In this document: positions 11,741-24,259 of the stretch, one piece after another
How the letters are laid out: each line of letters opens with the position of its first letter
Numbering within the stretch: position 1 is the first letter of the stretch
From: Chytridium lagenaria
Taxonomy: Eukaryota > Chytridiomycota > Chytridiomycetes > Chytridiales > Chytridiaceae
Direction: 5' to 3'
DNA length: 64,000 bases
Assembly (NCBI GenBank): GCA_025449115.1
Contig: JAHLKC010000061.1
Coordinates: 62,001-126,000, forward strand
Translations under genes and position numbers: made by a program
The notes under the pieces: model-generated
Seen by the model: only the letters and a program-made list of their open reading frames with translations
Told to the model about the DNA's origin: nothing
The model's database searches: none

Positions 11741-13313
11741 TTCACAGTGAACCTGATCAACTATTGAAAACAGCTATAGGTTAATGCTTTTTTTGATAAT
11801 AATAGATAATAGCGAAACATAACTCACTATTTTGTTTTTATTTTTATTTTCTTCCTCAATTCTCTCAGGTTCTTTTAATTGTACTCTGCCAGCCTCGCCG
11901 CATCACTTACAACGATAAAAATCGCAAAATTGGAAAGCTGTATTCAAACGTCAAAAACATCACACAAAATCCCTTAATCACAAATACCGAACAAGGCCAG
12001 GACCCCGTCATATTAACAACATTCAACTCGCCATGACTTGTTTTTCTTGACATTGCCAAAAACGTCAATGTGAACGATCTGAAAAAACTGATCTTTCAAT
12101 GGAAAACCATTTCATAGAAACCTACAGATTGCAAACCACGAATATCCAATAGACAGTGACTGAGCAATTTACATTTGAACAATCTTCGCAATCTTTTCGG
12201 CGTCATCCCATATGAGGAGTGGAGTCAAGATGGAGTCATCATAAAGGTGATGATAAGAGTTTGTAGGAGGCTTCTATGAACGATATTCGCGTTAACGACC
12301 AGACTATGGGACCAATCGCGAGGTTTGGTATTGAGAGAAGATGTAGTCAATGGGAGCGTTGAACTAGAGTTTTTTTTTGGACTGACGACTGACGGCTGCG
12401 GTCCTAACCACGAAACGTTAATGATGAAGTGGTGGAGTGCATGGCTTACATTGATATCAGAACGAGAAACAACCCGACTGTTTTAGTGTCATCAGAAAAT
12501 GGCATGCCACTATTTCGATCGACTATAGAATGGCTGAGGATGTACTTGATGCTGAGAAGAGCGATAATTGATATAATATCGGTTGTATCATCAACGTCAG
12601 ACATCTGAAGTCACCCCTGCGGTTGCAGGTGCTCCTTCATTCCCCATTGTGGGCCGATCGTGGGGGAATAGGATGCCCTCTTTCAGTTGGAAGCACATGG
12701 GAATACCGAAGGTATAATTATCAGAAGGGATTGACGCTGATCGTTAATCTTTCTAGTCGTTCATGGTGTTAAAGAGAAAATCGAGGGAATGCTCTTGGTT
12801 CCAGAAAAAAGCTAATTCGCTGTTCTTACGATCATGCAAACGTGTGTTGCATCTTGCAGTAGGGGAGGCACTGTTCATAACGCCGCATACTAAGACTTTT
12901 GTGCGTGATCATGAAGGAAGGGAGTGTCCTTGAGATCTAAAGCCAACGAGCGCGTTTAGCCTTCAACTCTTTTCGCGTTTTATAAGCACAACTGCAGCAA
13001 GTGTGTTTATGACGTAGGAAAGGAATTTCTCCGACACTATAGTTCTGCATGTATATGAATACATTTGTGCTTATGTATAGAGCCCAAAGGCAAAACGGAG
13101 AATTCACACCCCGCCCGTTTGGGGCATCCGCACGACGTTGACACTTTTGACTTTTTGAGCCAGAGCCCAACCCACGGCTGCAGAGCCTAATATTAACCAC
13201 AACGAACACAAGAACCCTCAAAGGGCGACGAATTGGAGGGTTGCTTGGACGGTGGTGGGGGAAAGAAAAGAAAAAAAGAAAAAGTAAAAGACCAAGGAGA
13301 TTGAATTTGGACC

Positions 13314-13335
13314 AAAAAAAAAAAAAAAAAAAAAA
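13314..13335 (+). promoter_or_regulatory. Poly(dA:dT) tract upstream of the elongase
   Basis: A run of 22 A residues ends 29 bp before the elongase ATG. Such tracts are nucleosome-disfavouring promoter elements in fungi. The exact length may be affected by sequencing error. Confidence 0.5.
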
Positions 13336-13364
13336 CTGCAAAAAAATCACAACCACCTCACAAG

Positions 13365-15010
13365 ATGCAGAGAATCCTTGAACAGCCCGTGGTCGATTCC
13401 TTCATCGACGCATTCAACGCAGCGGGTACATTCCTCGAGCCCTCCGTCAAGCCGGTCATAGGCAGCATCCTCTCGTTGGCTCGCGACTTTGTCCCATCTC
13501 CAACCTCAACTCCCTCCGCTCCCGTCTCCCTCCTTGACGACCTCCTCGCTTATCTTTCCGCCAATGCCTCCCCGCATGCCGCCCGTCTCCCGCTTATGAA
13601 CCCCATCCATGTCGTTTTGATTATCATTGCGTACCTTGTGGTCGTGTTTGGTGGGATGACGGTGATGAAAGCACTTCCAAGGCTTAACGTCAACTTGCTT
13701 GCGATGGTGCATAACACGGCTATGGTTGCTTTGAGTGCTTATATGATGGTGGGCATTCTTAACGAGGCTTACCAAGCCAAGTATACTCTCTGGTTTAACC
13801 CGATTGACACCACTGAGACTGGTTTTCCTGTAAGTACTATTCTTCCTTTCCTGAAGGCTGCGAAAGGGATTAGAGTTGGTAGGGTGGATGCCAACAGTAC
13901 GAGAAGAATAGAATAGATATTCACCCATACTTGGGGTCAGATTTTCAGACTTCCGCTTTGTCGTTGACTTGCCATGCATCTTCGAGGGAACCGTGAACGG
14001 AGAAGATGGAGCAGATGCTTTGATGGGTACATGGAGCCGAAGAAGCAGCTCTATTTGAGGAATGTCGCAAGCAAGCATGTTGCTGCGTGGTCCAACCGCC
14101 TTTTCCTATAATTATACTCTCTCATGAACTAACTTTTTTTTCGTCACGTCCGAAACCTTCTGCATCCATCGATTCTCGTTCATTCTGATAGATGGCAAAG
14201 ATGATCTGGCTGTAAGTTCATACTCTGAGCCTAAGTTCTTCGCCTTCATCTTTTTTCCATAAAAGATAACACGTCCTCTATAGGTTTTACATTTCCAAGA
14301 TCTTTGAGTTTACAGATACAGTACGTTATATATACTCAATCATCCCTGTTTTTTCAAACTTTTTTCCCCATTACACATATCTAATCGTGCCTCTATTTAC
14401 TGCTATATATTTTTAGTTCATCATGCGTCAAGAAGAACAACCGTCAAATTCCTTTCCTTCACGTCTACCACCACACTTCCGTCTTTGGTATCTGGTAAGG
14501 CTTACTTAGTGGCAAGATAAAAGACTCACCTTTTGTTTTTTCCTCTTCTAGGTGGCTTGTGACTTTTATCGCCCCTGGAAGTGAATGTAAGCTCATCATT
14601 ACACAATTTACCATATCTTCACGGCCGCTAACCAAACTTTTTTTCCAGCCTACTTCTCCGCAGCGTTGAATTCCTTCATCCATGTGGTCATGTAAGTCTC
14701 CCACTCCCGTCCTCATCTTCTTAAATCTTACGACAAAAAAAGGTACGGCTACTATCTCCTTTCCTCCCTCGGCATCAAGCAAGTGTCCTTTATTAAACGC
14801 TATATCACCGCCATGCAAATGACCCAGTTCTGTTGCATGATGGTTCAAGCTTCCTTCCTTCTTGTTTACCCCGACAATTACCCTAAGGGCACCACCCCTT
14901 ACCCCAGAGCTATTGCGTCGTTGTTGTTTTGGTACATGTGGACTATGTTGGGACTTTTTGCGAATTTCTTTTTGAAGGATAAGAAGAGGCGAGTGAGGCT
15001 AAGAAGATGA
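13365..15010 (+). CDS. ELO-family very-long-chain fatty acid elongase (3-ketoacyl-CoA synthase)
   Basis: This is an integral ER-membrane condensing enzyme that would extend acyl-CoA with malonyl-CoA. Exon 1 (13365-about 13829) encodes an N-terminal region and two membrane segments, ending TTETGFP. Later exons give MIWLFYISKIFEFTDT, the diagnostic histidine box FLHVYHHTSVFG near 14450, then IWWLVTFIAPGS, YFSAALNSFIHVVMYGYY, the FIKRYITAMQMTQF element and a last hydrophobic helix. The protein ends in a basic tail KDKKRRVRLRR at the stop, 15008-15010, suited to ER retention. The exon after FTDT reads FIM out of frame with the histidine box by one base near 14423-14430. I take this as a sequence error or an unusual splice, not a dead gene, because everything downstream is intact. 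Substrate chain length cannot be read from sequence. Confidence 0.93.
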
Positions 15011-15342
15011 AGAAGGAGTAAATTAATTTGGGTTTGGGAGAGTTGTTATCTTTTTCTTTCTCTCTTTCTCTCTTTCCTTTTCGTTGGAGTTTTTAGCCTT
15101 CCCTCATTTTTTCTCCTTGTCCTGGACAATAGTAATATTTTATGGGTTACTTTTGACCCCTTCCGTTTCTTTACTGTGCATTAATTTCCGATATATGAAG
15201 TAAAATTGTCGAAGCGGTCTTTGGAGACGTAACATCCGTCTCCCAGCAAGGTCCCTCAAAAAAAGAGCTTATCCTTCTTCCCGATATAAACCACACCCTA
15301 ACCCCCTTTTCGCCACCCAAAAATTCCTTCATCATACGCACT

Positions 15343-18300
15343 ATGCACATATTCCGCAAACGCCGCCCCGCGGAAGACGACTCCACCGTCACCGAACCCT
15401 CGTCGACCCTTCCCACCCTCGTAGACGACGAAGTGGGACCCGCGTCTAATCTCCCCAATCTCCACGCGAACAAACCCCAACATCCCCACGCGGTTTTGGT
15501 CTTTTCAGCCGCTCCCGTGTACCTTCCAGCCATGATGCTCCTAGCGCGATGGTGTTGGCCGCATATGATGTGGGGCTACCGCAACCCACCGAACTTGGTG
15601 CGCAGAGCGGTGTGAGCAGTAGTCAGGCTGCGACGACTGGAGGCAGGATGGAGGAGGGTTGTTGTGGGGAGGGGAGGAGTGCGAGTGGCGCTTCGGAAGG
15701 CGCGTCGGGTTCTGCAGGAGGACCTTCTGGGAGTGTGGAGTCCATGCGGAAAGAGGGAAAAGGAAAGGAACGCGCTGTTGAGGAAGATGTGCAGAGAGAA
15801 AGGGTTGAGAGGCAGGCTGTTGGGATGGCGACTTCGAGTAGTGGTGGTGCGGCGGCGACGACTACTACCGCGACCAAGACCTATGTGTTTGCAAAGACTG
15901 CGCAGAGAGTGGAGAGTGGTGAGCCTGTCACAAGTTTATCGTTAGATCCACTGGGGTTTAGAGGTATGAACAAAAAGGTTTTGTTCGATTTAAGTTGACG
16001 CGTTTTTATTTTAGAGCAAATGAAGTCATCGATTATGCATCTTGATACGTCGGCCGCTGGTGATGTAGGCATGAAATCGCCAGAGGATATTCACCATTTA
16101 TTGCGAGGGTAAGAAAGAGCTACCCTATCTGCCCTCCCCTTCTCACGTCTTACCTTTAACCCTGCCGTAATAGTTACCGCGATATGGTCCACTCCCAAGA
16201 ACATATAATTGAAATGTTTCTCAACGAGATCACGCAACTCCGTACCAAGCAATCCACTGAACTGCAGACCTTGAAGCATCGTGAGATGGAGTTATTGCAG
16301 ATGGCTGAAGTGAGTCGAACAAAGTTGGGAGCTGCAGAGGCTGCGTCGAATGAATTAATGAAACGGTTGAAAATGGCGGAGGAAGGAGCAAAGAAGATGA
16401 AAGCTGAGGAAATAGGAGTGGCGGAGCGAGAGAAGAAGATGATGGAGGAAATGACGAGGTATGGCTTTGTTTTCCCTGCAATGGTCCCTCCCTCCTTCAG
16501 CCTTTCTGCTTGTGCGTTTCAAAGTACTCGACTAATGCCCTTTTTGGTAGGCAAGCAGAGTTGGCAAAGGATAGAAGTGCCCAACTTCAACTCTTTACCA
16601 CCACTAAAGAACAGGAAATGGCTAAGCTCAAACAGCCAGCTGGACCAAGAAAAGGCTCGCTCCAATATGTTGGAGTCCACCATCATCGAACTTCAAAACA
16701 AGTTGAATGAAGGAGACGTTCTTAAGGAGGAATTGGCAAAGGTACGCTTCCCTGTTTTTACGCGATGGTGTATTGATTAAATTCAGGAAATGGCGTCTAA
16801 GCAGCGCCTTGAAATTGAACTTCACGCTCTTCAACAAACCCACACTTCCCTCCTCTCTACGTCGCCACGCACCAAAACTCGCACCCAAGAACTCGAGTCC
16901 GTATAGTCGATTTGACGCGTAAAGTGAAAGAGGCCGAGGCGTCGGTTGAAGAGGAACGCCACCGAGAATCAGAGAAGATAGAGCACGTTATAGGGCGTAT
17001 GGGGGGTATGGAAAAAGATGTCGAGGACATGAGGGGAAAGATGACGGATGCTTTGGGGGTTGCGGATAAAATTTCCGGGGAGATGGGGAGGTGGATGTGA
17101 GGGAACGGTTTGCGATGGTTGTGAATCAGGCGGAGGAGGTGAGACGGTTTTATTTTCGTTTTGGGGCGTTGGGGTTTGGATGGTTGCTTTATTTCTTTTA
17201 GTATTTTTTGTACGTATTTTCGTTTCGTTGCGCCGTTTGCTTCATTTTAAGTTAACTCTTCTGTAGTTGTGAGTCTCTTGTTATTGTAACTCGTTTACGT
17301 TTTGACAGTCTACTAAGTAGTTAACGCTTTTTTATCAGATGAAACAGCAATACGAAACCGCTCTTACGCGCATTAAAGACCTTGAGTCCGCTCAAACCGC
17401 AGCCACAATCGACCGTTCCAACGCTCAAGATCTTACTGCCCGTATCGATGAACTTGAATCCCACCTTAAATCCACGACCACTCGCATCCACGATCTCGAA
17501 CGAGACCTTGAAGTAGCTAAAGAAGAATCCACAAAACGTGAACAAGAGGTTGTTAAAAAGGATATTGAGATATCAGAGGCTACGGCGAAACGGGTGGAAG
17601 GGCTTGAACGCGTGGATGTGAGTGATAGGGGGGGTTTTTTTTTTGGATTGTAGATGGTTTTTTTGACGCTGCTTTAGGCGTTGATGGATGAACGGAAGAA
17701 TTGAAGGAGATGTCGGGCGGTATGGAAATGAGATTGAGATGTTAAGGAAAACAATTTTGGAGTGTGTCCGGGAGGGGGCGACGATGGAAAGGGGGCTGGA
17801 TTTGGAAGGAGCTATTGAAAAAACGGAGAAGGATGTGCAGACATTGAGGGAGCTGTATCAGGTATATTTTTTGTTGAGACGCGTTTATTCTAATGTATGT
17901 AGAGGAGAGTAAGGATGGAGGAGACGATGATTCGTAGGCTTGAGGAGTCGAGGTTAAGAGTGACAGTCACGACCATAGCGCCAAGGACGACATCAATTGG
18001 TGGACCTTCCACAGAACTATCAACACAGCCTCAAATCGCGTCGACAACACAAACTCAAGCCCTTTCATCGCTTCACCCCACTCCAATTCCACTGCCAACC
18101 GTTCCAGCCCCAACCACTGCGCCGGAACCACGAAGAAGTTGGTTATTCGGCGGTTCGCGGATCAAAAGATGCGGACGGGACATGAAGTGCAGCCAAAACG
18201 CGGGTTGATGAAGAGGAAAGATGATATGGAGAGGCAGGCGGAGGAAAGGTTGATGGAGGTTGAGGGCGGGAGAGGATATTGAGAGACACGGAAGAGTTGG

Positions 18301-18523
18301 GGCGGACGTAGAGAGGGATGTGGAGAGACATGGGAGGGTTGAGAAAGGGATGTCGACATATAAGTATGTCGCGGTGGGGGAGGAGGATGAGGAGGAGGAG
18401 GACGAGGGGTATAGGGCAGGTGAGCGAGTGGATAGAGAGATGACGATGAAGAAACAGCAGTTTGGGGAGGGAAAAGGCAGTGATATTTTCAATGAGGGGT
18501 ACGGATCGTCCATATTTTGGTGA
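15343..18523 (+). CDS. Long coiled-coil protein, unidentified
   Basis: Exon 1 starts MHIFRKRRPAEDD and reads through a Ser/Pro-rich region with FGLFSRSRVPSSHDAPSAM and AAYDVGLPQPTELG, then low-complexity Ser/Gly/Ala and TKTYVFAKTAQRVESG. One frame change is needed near 15475-15490 at a C-rich run. From about 16010 the protein is a near-continuous coiled coil spread over several exons (HSQEHIIEMFLNEITQLRTK; KQQYETALTRIKDLESAQ; HIHDLERD-type heptads). It ends in an acidic, Glu-rich tail and a stop at 18521-18523. No motor, kinase or other catalytic signature is seen. It could be a septation, spindle-pole or cytoskeletal scaffold, but that is a guess. Exon boundaries in the 3' half (17100-18520) are particularly uncertain because several short frames compete. 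Confidence 0.65.
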
Positions 18524-19042
18524 GTTTGTTAATTCATCTATTATATTTTGTGTATTTCTTGTTTCCATATATTGTTTACTTGATGGAAAAGTTTTGTCTA
18601 ATTTCAAAAAATATTGCTCTTCATGTAAAGACCCGAGGTTCCATGTTGCGGCGGGACATGCAGTGCCTGCAGTTCGAATTAAGTAGTTTCTTCCAATCGG
18701 CTCTTCAAATCGTGTTGTCCGATACTGGTTTTTGCATTGTGGTTCATTCTTGTCACAGGGTGGTATCGTCCTTGTTCTGTTCTTATTAACTTTGTGAAAG
18801 TTGATCAATATGTTGATTCGCTTAGTACCTGCTTATTCCTCGTATATATATGTATCTTGCATTTGCATGTGTGAAATAAAGAAATTAAGGTTAAACTTGG
18901 AACATTTGCTTTGATCATAATCTTCGCTCCTTGGGCAAAACTTTAATAAGTTTGCAAACAACAATTATATCCATTGCACCAAAGGTATTAGAAGTTTAAC
19001 GACTTTTTTTATGATATACGCAGATAAAAACTTGGCCCACTG
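18524..19042. other. Convergent intergenic region
   Basis: This is A/T-rich DNA between two genes that end towards each other. Nothing coding or structured was recognised. It should hold both 3' untranslated regions. Confidence 0.4.
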
Positions 19043-22000
19043 TTACTTCTTCCTCCCATCGCGAAACACTTCAAACGCCTTCACCTCCGCCTCCGTCACC
19101 CTCCCTGGTCTCCACCACCCCTTCATCCTCCCCACATCCCCTCTCCTCTCCAAAACCTTCCTCATAATCCCCTCCTCGTCACTACTGCTCCAGTCCCCCC
19201 ACCACCTCCACTGACCCTCCCAACCCCACCCCCAACCAAAGCCGCTGCCACGTGCTTCCACACAAACCCCACCTATCCTCTCCACCTCTCAAATATTGTT
19301 CTAACTTAATTCCATGCTCGCGGAGGGAGAGGAGGGAGGCTTCCCGTATGAGAACGACGAGGTCGGAGCAGGTGAAGGTACGCGTAAGATGGGCGAGGCG
19401 GAGGGGATCCCAGGGGGGTTCAGTGTCGGAGAAGGGGGAGAAGGGGTCATTTAGGTCGGGGGTGGAGGGGTGGAGGGAGGTGAGGATTGAGAGACGGTCG
19501 TGAAGCGTTGGCAGAGGGATGTAAATGTGTTGATCGAGGCGGCCTAATTTAATTTTTACTTGTTAAATTTTTTTTTCAAAATGGTAAAACGAGATAAATT
19601 GGCGGTTGAACGGAGGAGTGTGTATATGATGAGCGGCACAGACTAAACGCACGCTATATACTTGTGCAATTCTATACGAACCGAGTCACAATGCGCGATG
19701 TATAACAGAGTCATTGACGTCGCACGCAAAAACGATTGTGAAAGCAAAGGAAGCAAAAACAGAAGGGAGATGCTGAAAACCGATTTACCTGGCCTTAACA
19801 GCGCATCATCTAATTTCTCCGGTTTACTCGTCGTCCCCACGACCATAACACCTTCCCTACTCGAAACCCCATCCATCTCATTCAGCAGCGTCGACAATAT
19901 CCGTTCATGCAATCCCGAAACCCCATCCTCATCCCACTCTACACACATCAGTCAACAGGAAAAAACGGCGCCGCATACCTCTCCTCGTTCCAATTGTATC
20001 TACATCATCGAAAAAAAGTATACAAGGTGCCATCCTCTGTGCAAGATCGAAAACTTTGCGAAGCCGTTCCTCGGTTTCGCCGAAATATTTGGAGTAGAGT
20101 TTGTTGCTAGGGATGTGTTAGATGGGTGAGGGTGGAGTGACGACATATTACCCTTTAACGGAAATAAAGTTTACAGGAAGTGTAGACGTAATGGCGTGAA
20201 CGAGGAAAGTTTTACCGCAACCTGGTGTAAAGGTAAGAATATGTTAAAGGAAATAGCGGAGCTTACCTGATGGACCATAGAGGAGAATACCGGAGGGTGG
20301 GGTGACGCCTAATCTTGTGTAGGTGTCTTTGTGATCGATTGGGAAGCTGATTAAGTTGTGGAATCTTTTACGGATTTGCTCATATCTGGAACATGAAGTC
20401 AAAATTACTTAAAAGACAAAAAAAAATTGCAACTTACCCCGCTACTTTTCTTGCATCCATCTCCGGCTTCCTCATCTCAAACCCTTCCTCATTCAACTGC
20501 AACCGCTGCATTTTCCGTAATGCCAAAACCCCATCCGGGTTCCACGACACCTCAAACGCCTTTCCTTCAGGCTCCTCGACGACCTCCACCTTGCCGGCCA
20601 CGATCCGGCGATCAAATTCCATAGTTGCAGCTCGCTGGACCAACGACATGTCGCTTAATTGGGCGATGAGGTCATCTATGTCGGAGGTCGGAATATCGGC
20701 TATGACTGGAGGTGTGAGAGAGGTAGGTGGAGATTCATGACGGAGTATGGCGTTTTGGAGAGTATAAGAGACGAGCAAGCGGATATCACGGGCGGAAAGA
20801 CCAGCGGCGTTCTAATTACGCATGATTAAATTAAAACAAAAATGGTTTCTGTACAAACACTTTCAATAGATTTCGTAACGTTTTGTAACCAACTCGGCTC
20901 CCCGTCGTTCGCATCCAAAGTATATGCTTTTAGATATTGGTGGGCTATTTCCGCCTATCCTGTCTGTTTAAGAGTTAATGCACGAAGCACAACATACGAG
21001 CCAAAAAAACCAAAAGATGATAAAAATATACATAGACGGTCCTGAGAACTTAATATCATTCTCAAACATTCGTTTTATGGAATACGGAAGTTCCGCTATA
21101 GATCTGCATGACGCGACGACACACACTCTCGCACTCAGTGTTTTAAGAGATGACAGATCTTCGACAAGCCGCTTAACAGCAGAGCTTGCTGCGGAAAGAG
21201 GCGAGCCTATACAGAAGTAAAAAAAATTATTAAAATCGACCATACAGTGGTTAAAGTAAATAAACCTTCACATATAAGGTCAAGCCCCTCAATTACGAGA
21301 ACGCAAGGAGCAGAGGAGAGCGCCACTTCGCAAACTGTGCGTGACGGTGAGTTTTCTTCGTTGATAACTTCGTCAGAATTATCAAGGACGGTTGTAAACA
21401 TGATGACTTCGCTGATTTGCAGGGTGGCAGAATTGATTCCATGAAATTCCGAAATGGTTTTGCTAGATTATATTATTAATGATCGAAAAAATAAAAAAAA
21501 AAAAGAAAAGGAAAGGAAAGAAAAAAACATAACCGGGCACAAGATATATGATATAAATGAAGCTCACCTAATGCATGCAGACTTCCCAACTCCTGTTGGA
21601 CCGGAAAGGATCATGAAGTTGTTTAAGGAGAGACCTAGCGCTGAATACAATGCTTCATTGAATAAACAAGTATCTATTCCGACCAAAATTGTATTAAAAC
21701 CCACATGGCGAATAATAAATATTTGTACCTATCCACGCAAACAGTTGCTTCTGCTGCTCCTCATACCCAAAATAGATTGCCTCATGAAAAACGTCTAATC
21801 CATTTCTCACGACGGCAAATGCTGTCTCGGGTGCACATATAATAGGAAATCCCTTTTCCGTATGATCAAGATCTGCCGCATGATGGGCCAAGACGCGATA
21901 AAAGTTGACGGCCTTGGTATGAGAAGGAAGAAGTGAATCTGGAAAAATCCGTTGGGTGCGTCAAAAAACGTATTTCTAAGGCTAAAGACAAGGAGAAAAG

Positions 22001-22465
22001 GGATAAGATGTAGTTACCACGTAATTTGATATCAATGTTGGGACACTTATGGCTTCGCACATGTCTTGAAAGGAGAATTCCGATTGGGATGCCGCGTTTT
22101 GCGTGTTCCAGAGAGGAGGAATGGCGATAACCTTCTTTTGCTCCAGATAAATGGTCTCTCCAAATTCAGAAGATGCGTCTATCGAAATAGTGATTTTTAT
22201 TGAAATATACAGTGAGTATCAGCTTGCCAATACAACATTCGTGTAAAGTTATATTTGGATGACATACATGACTCGGAGCGCTGAACTTGAACAACGACAT
22301 CATCAGCAGCGGATAATTTCAAAGAGACTATAGATAACCATCAGCATGTAGCCAGTCAGGTAGTCCGATATGGTCGTCCTCTAAATCCCACTTTGAACAT
22401 GGGACAACAAAGCCGCAAAAGGAAGAGACAGGCTCATCCTTAATCATAAGCCGCGCAACTACCAT
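19043..22465 (-). CDS. Tandem AAA+ ATPase of the Cdc48/AFG2 (SPATA5L1-like) type
   Basis: Two AAA+ modules are present. Module D1 (about 21650-20970) has Walker A GPTGVGKS after LSLNNFMILS. Its Walker B position reads VLVIEGLDLI, lacking the usual Asp-Glu. It then runs CVVASCRSIAELP. A linker with LVSYTLQNAILRHE (20760) leads to module D2. D2 has GILLYGPSG|CGKT, split by an intron near 20230-20270, then FISVKG, KYFGETEERLRKVF, Walker B CILFFDDVDTIG with Asp in place of the catalytic Glu, and VMVVGTTSKPEKLDDALLRPGR. The C-terminus (VTEAEVKAFEVF) resembles the end of Cdc48-type proteins. Relatives unfold substrates in ribosome maturation or peroxisome and ER quality control; I cannot choose the exact orthologue. 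The N-terminus is uncertain: the frame is open upstream to about 22600 without a Met, so the start could be elsewhere. Confidence 0.82.
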
Positions 22466-22685
22466 CACCGCATCCGCACTGTCTCGTCCACCATGTTGCC
22501 CATCATCTGTGCCTTCATCGTCCTTGCTCTGGCTCTCGCCCCGCCCAAGAATCCAGCAACCCCATCTGCCATGGGCTGATGCCAGACATGGCTACGGCTT
22601 TTAACATAACCATTCAGGTTTCCCACACAAATTATATAAATATCTAAGATCTGAATTCTTTCCGGCCACACTTAAAATTCTTATA

Positions 22686-22955
22686 ATGAGTTCAAGGACA
22701 AGACTTTACGACCGCGCACACAAGGCGATCGGATGGGACTTATCGGGGTCACCGTCCTCCTTACCCATCGACTTTGGTCTCAGGGCAAATAGGACAGTGC
22801 GTAGGGGCTGGAGAGGCGGAGCGTGCAAAGGCCATGGAGGAGGTTTGTCTCTTTTCAATTCCTTCTTTCGTTTTCTTGTGAACCTCACCCGTTCGTTTAT
22901 ACTCACATCATTTTCCTTTCAAGTCAATGGGAAACCCCAAGTAGTTGGAGAATGA
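22686..22955 (+). CDS. Small single-pass membrane protein, possibly a Cox14-like assembly factor
   Basis: It starts MSSRTRLYDRAHKAIG and continues DFGLRANRTVRRGW. Between these the given frame is hydrophilic, but the neighbouring frame reads GLIGVTVLLT, a short membrane helix. Two opposite one-base shifts, at GGG (22735-22737) and CCC (22764-22766), would restore a coherent basic-helix-basic protein. The layout resembles small mitochondrial inner-membrane assembly factors such as Cox14, but similarity is too short to be sure. The 3' part may be spliced: a donor-like site follows CATGGAGGAG near 22842. It is divergent from the AAA+ gene. Confidence 0.45.
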   Translation: MSSRTRLYDRAHKAIGWDLSGSPSSLPIDFGLRANRTVRRGWRGGACKGHGGGLSLFNSFFRFLVNLTRSFILTSFSFQVNGKPQVVGE

Positions 22956-23257
22956 AGAATTGTTTTCAGTTTTCGTGAAGTCTACTTCAACATTGCCTGT
23001 CCCCCACTCAACTCACGCACGCATTGTACCATACGTAAAATATATGACACTTATACAGAAAATACCGCCCTGGTCTCTCCTTGGTAAATGCGCACATCAT
23101 GCATGCTTTCATCCTTAGCGTAGAGTCCATCCATGTTAATATGCCGCACCGTCCATTCTAAATCACAACCACCACTGTAAAATTCGTAATTTCGTTGGAA
23201 TCCCCCTGTGTTGAAAAAGCGCAAAAAGTAACTAAAAACTTTTCCCTTCACTTCATC

Positions 23258-24050
23258 ATGTTGGGACTTCGCTCCTCTGCCGTCGCTTCGCGTCTTGCTG
23301 GAGGCCGTCTTGTGGTCCAGAGGAGGTCTGCCTCCTCTTCCACCGATGCTGCACAGAAGCTTGCTTCTGCCTCACCGCCCGTCTCTCTGGGTTAGCGTTT
23401 TTCCATTTTTAAAACTTTTGGAAGGACCCATCCATCCATCTCGTTGCATGCCACCCATGCACCGGTATCATCCCAACGCCCCCCATAGCTCTGTCTTCAT
23501 CCCGTTATCATCCCCTCTGCTTCCATGGAAGGAATTCTGGAAGTATCAGTTTGCGAGGGAGCATGATTATCTTAAGATTCTACATAAACCAAAGAAAAAA
23601 GTAGATAGAGTTGAATCTGATCATGATCCAATGCTTTAAAAATATTCAGGCTACGCTACCCCCCTTATCTACTATGGCCGTGTCGCTCTCGAATTCGGTC
23701 GTCAAGTCGCCGTCCACGGAAAGATCACCATCCCCAACCCCGCTCAGATTGGTGAGGCCCAGCTCGGCATCGCCAACTTCATTTCCGCTTTCCAAAACGG
23801 TGCCTGGAAGAAGGTTACCCTTAGGCAGGCGGGCACCCCTTCTTGCTCAAGGAACCACCATTTATGGCTTCTTCCTTGTGGTGAGATGATTGGCCGTGGA
23901 AGTGTCATTGGATACGAGATTCCCGGTATGTTCCTTATTCATGTTTTTTCTCTCTCAAGCGAACGCCATTTCTTCATTATCTAACTGTTATTCTTTTTTT
24001 TTACTCTTATAACTTCTATCTTATATCAGCTCCGGCCACGGTGACCACCA
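23258..24050 (+). CDS. ATP20: Mitochondrial F1Fo ATP synthase subunit g
   Basis: Exon 1 (23258-about 23393) encodes a mitochondrial-type N-terminus, MLGLRSSAVASRLAGGRL, rich in Arg and Ser. After an intron of about 255 bp, exon 2 starts GYATPLIYYGRVALEFGRQV and runs to GEMIGRGSVIGYEIP, the pattern of subunit g, which sits in the Fo membrane sector and supports dimer formation. In the middle, the frame departs from the expected family sequence between a C run (23836-23839) and a GTGGTG (23878-23885). The neighbouring frame there reads TIYGFFLV, the expected membrane helix. The two shifts cancel, so the ends remain in frame. A last exon near 24030 encodes the C-terminus; its frame and stop are uncertain. 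Confidence 0.88.
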
Positions 24051-24259
24051 CTAAACGAGTACCTTTTCTTATATTCTTCTGTCAATGTCGAAACAATAAA
24101 AAGACTCGCTCAAGTATTTCCCTCATCAGCTTTGTTTGTTGACCTTAGAACCTCTAAAAGAAAAATGACGCCAACATCTTACACAACTTCATTCATGAAC
24201 AATTCACACCAGTTATATTATCTTCTAATATGCTATAATATTTATCACTTTCTCACACT

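Larger units (their letters stand above)
10704..13364. other. 2.6 kb region without a clear gene
   Basis: This divergent interval lies between the membrane-protein start and the elongase start. A minus-strand patch at about 11340-11740 keeps protein-like stretches in alternating frames (for example TLEEFCGMLDERWFVFTNLG, then IAAMDAVGEKRVIGVGL), which could be a decayed or error-ridden gene. I cannot name it. A short plus-strand frame near 12438-12608 is open but unremarkable. The right end holds an A/T-rich promoter with a long poly(A) tract. No RNA gene was recognised. Confidence 0.4.

Noticed and set aside
12937..13356. Minus-strand frame of 139 codons over the elongase promoter
   Set aside because: Its N-terminus is Phe runs encoded by the poly(A) tract, and it overlaps a promoter; no homology.
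13506..14078. Minus-strand 190-codon frame
   Set aside because: It is the antisense of elongase exon 1 and the following intron, with composition expected of a shadow.
23051..23251. Minus-strand frame ending GETRAVFSV, upstream of ATP20
   Set aside because: It starts inside the ATP20 leader and has no recognised family; splice partners were not found.
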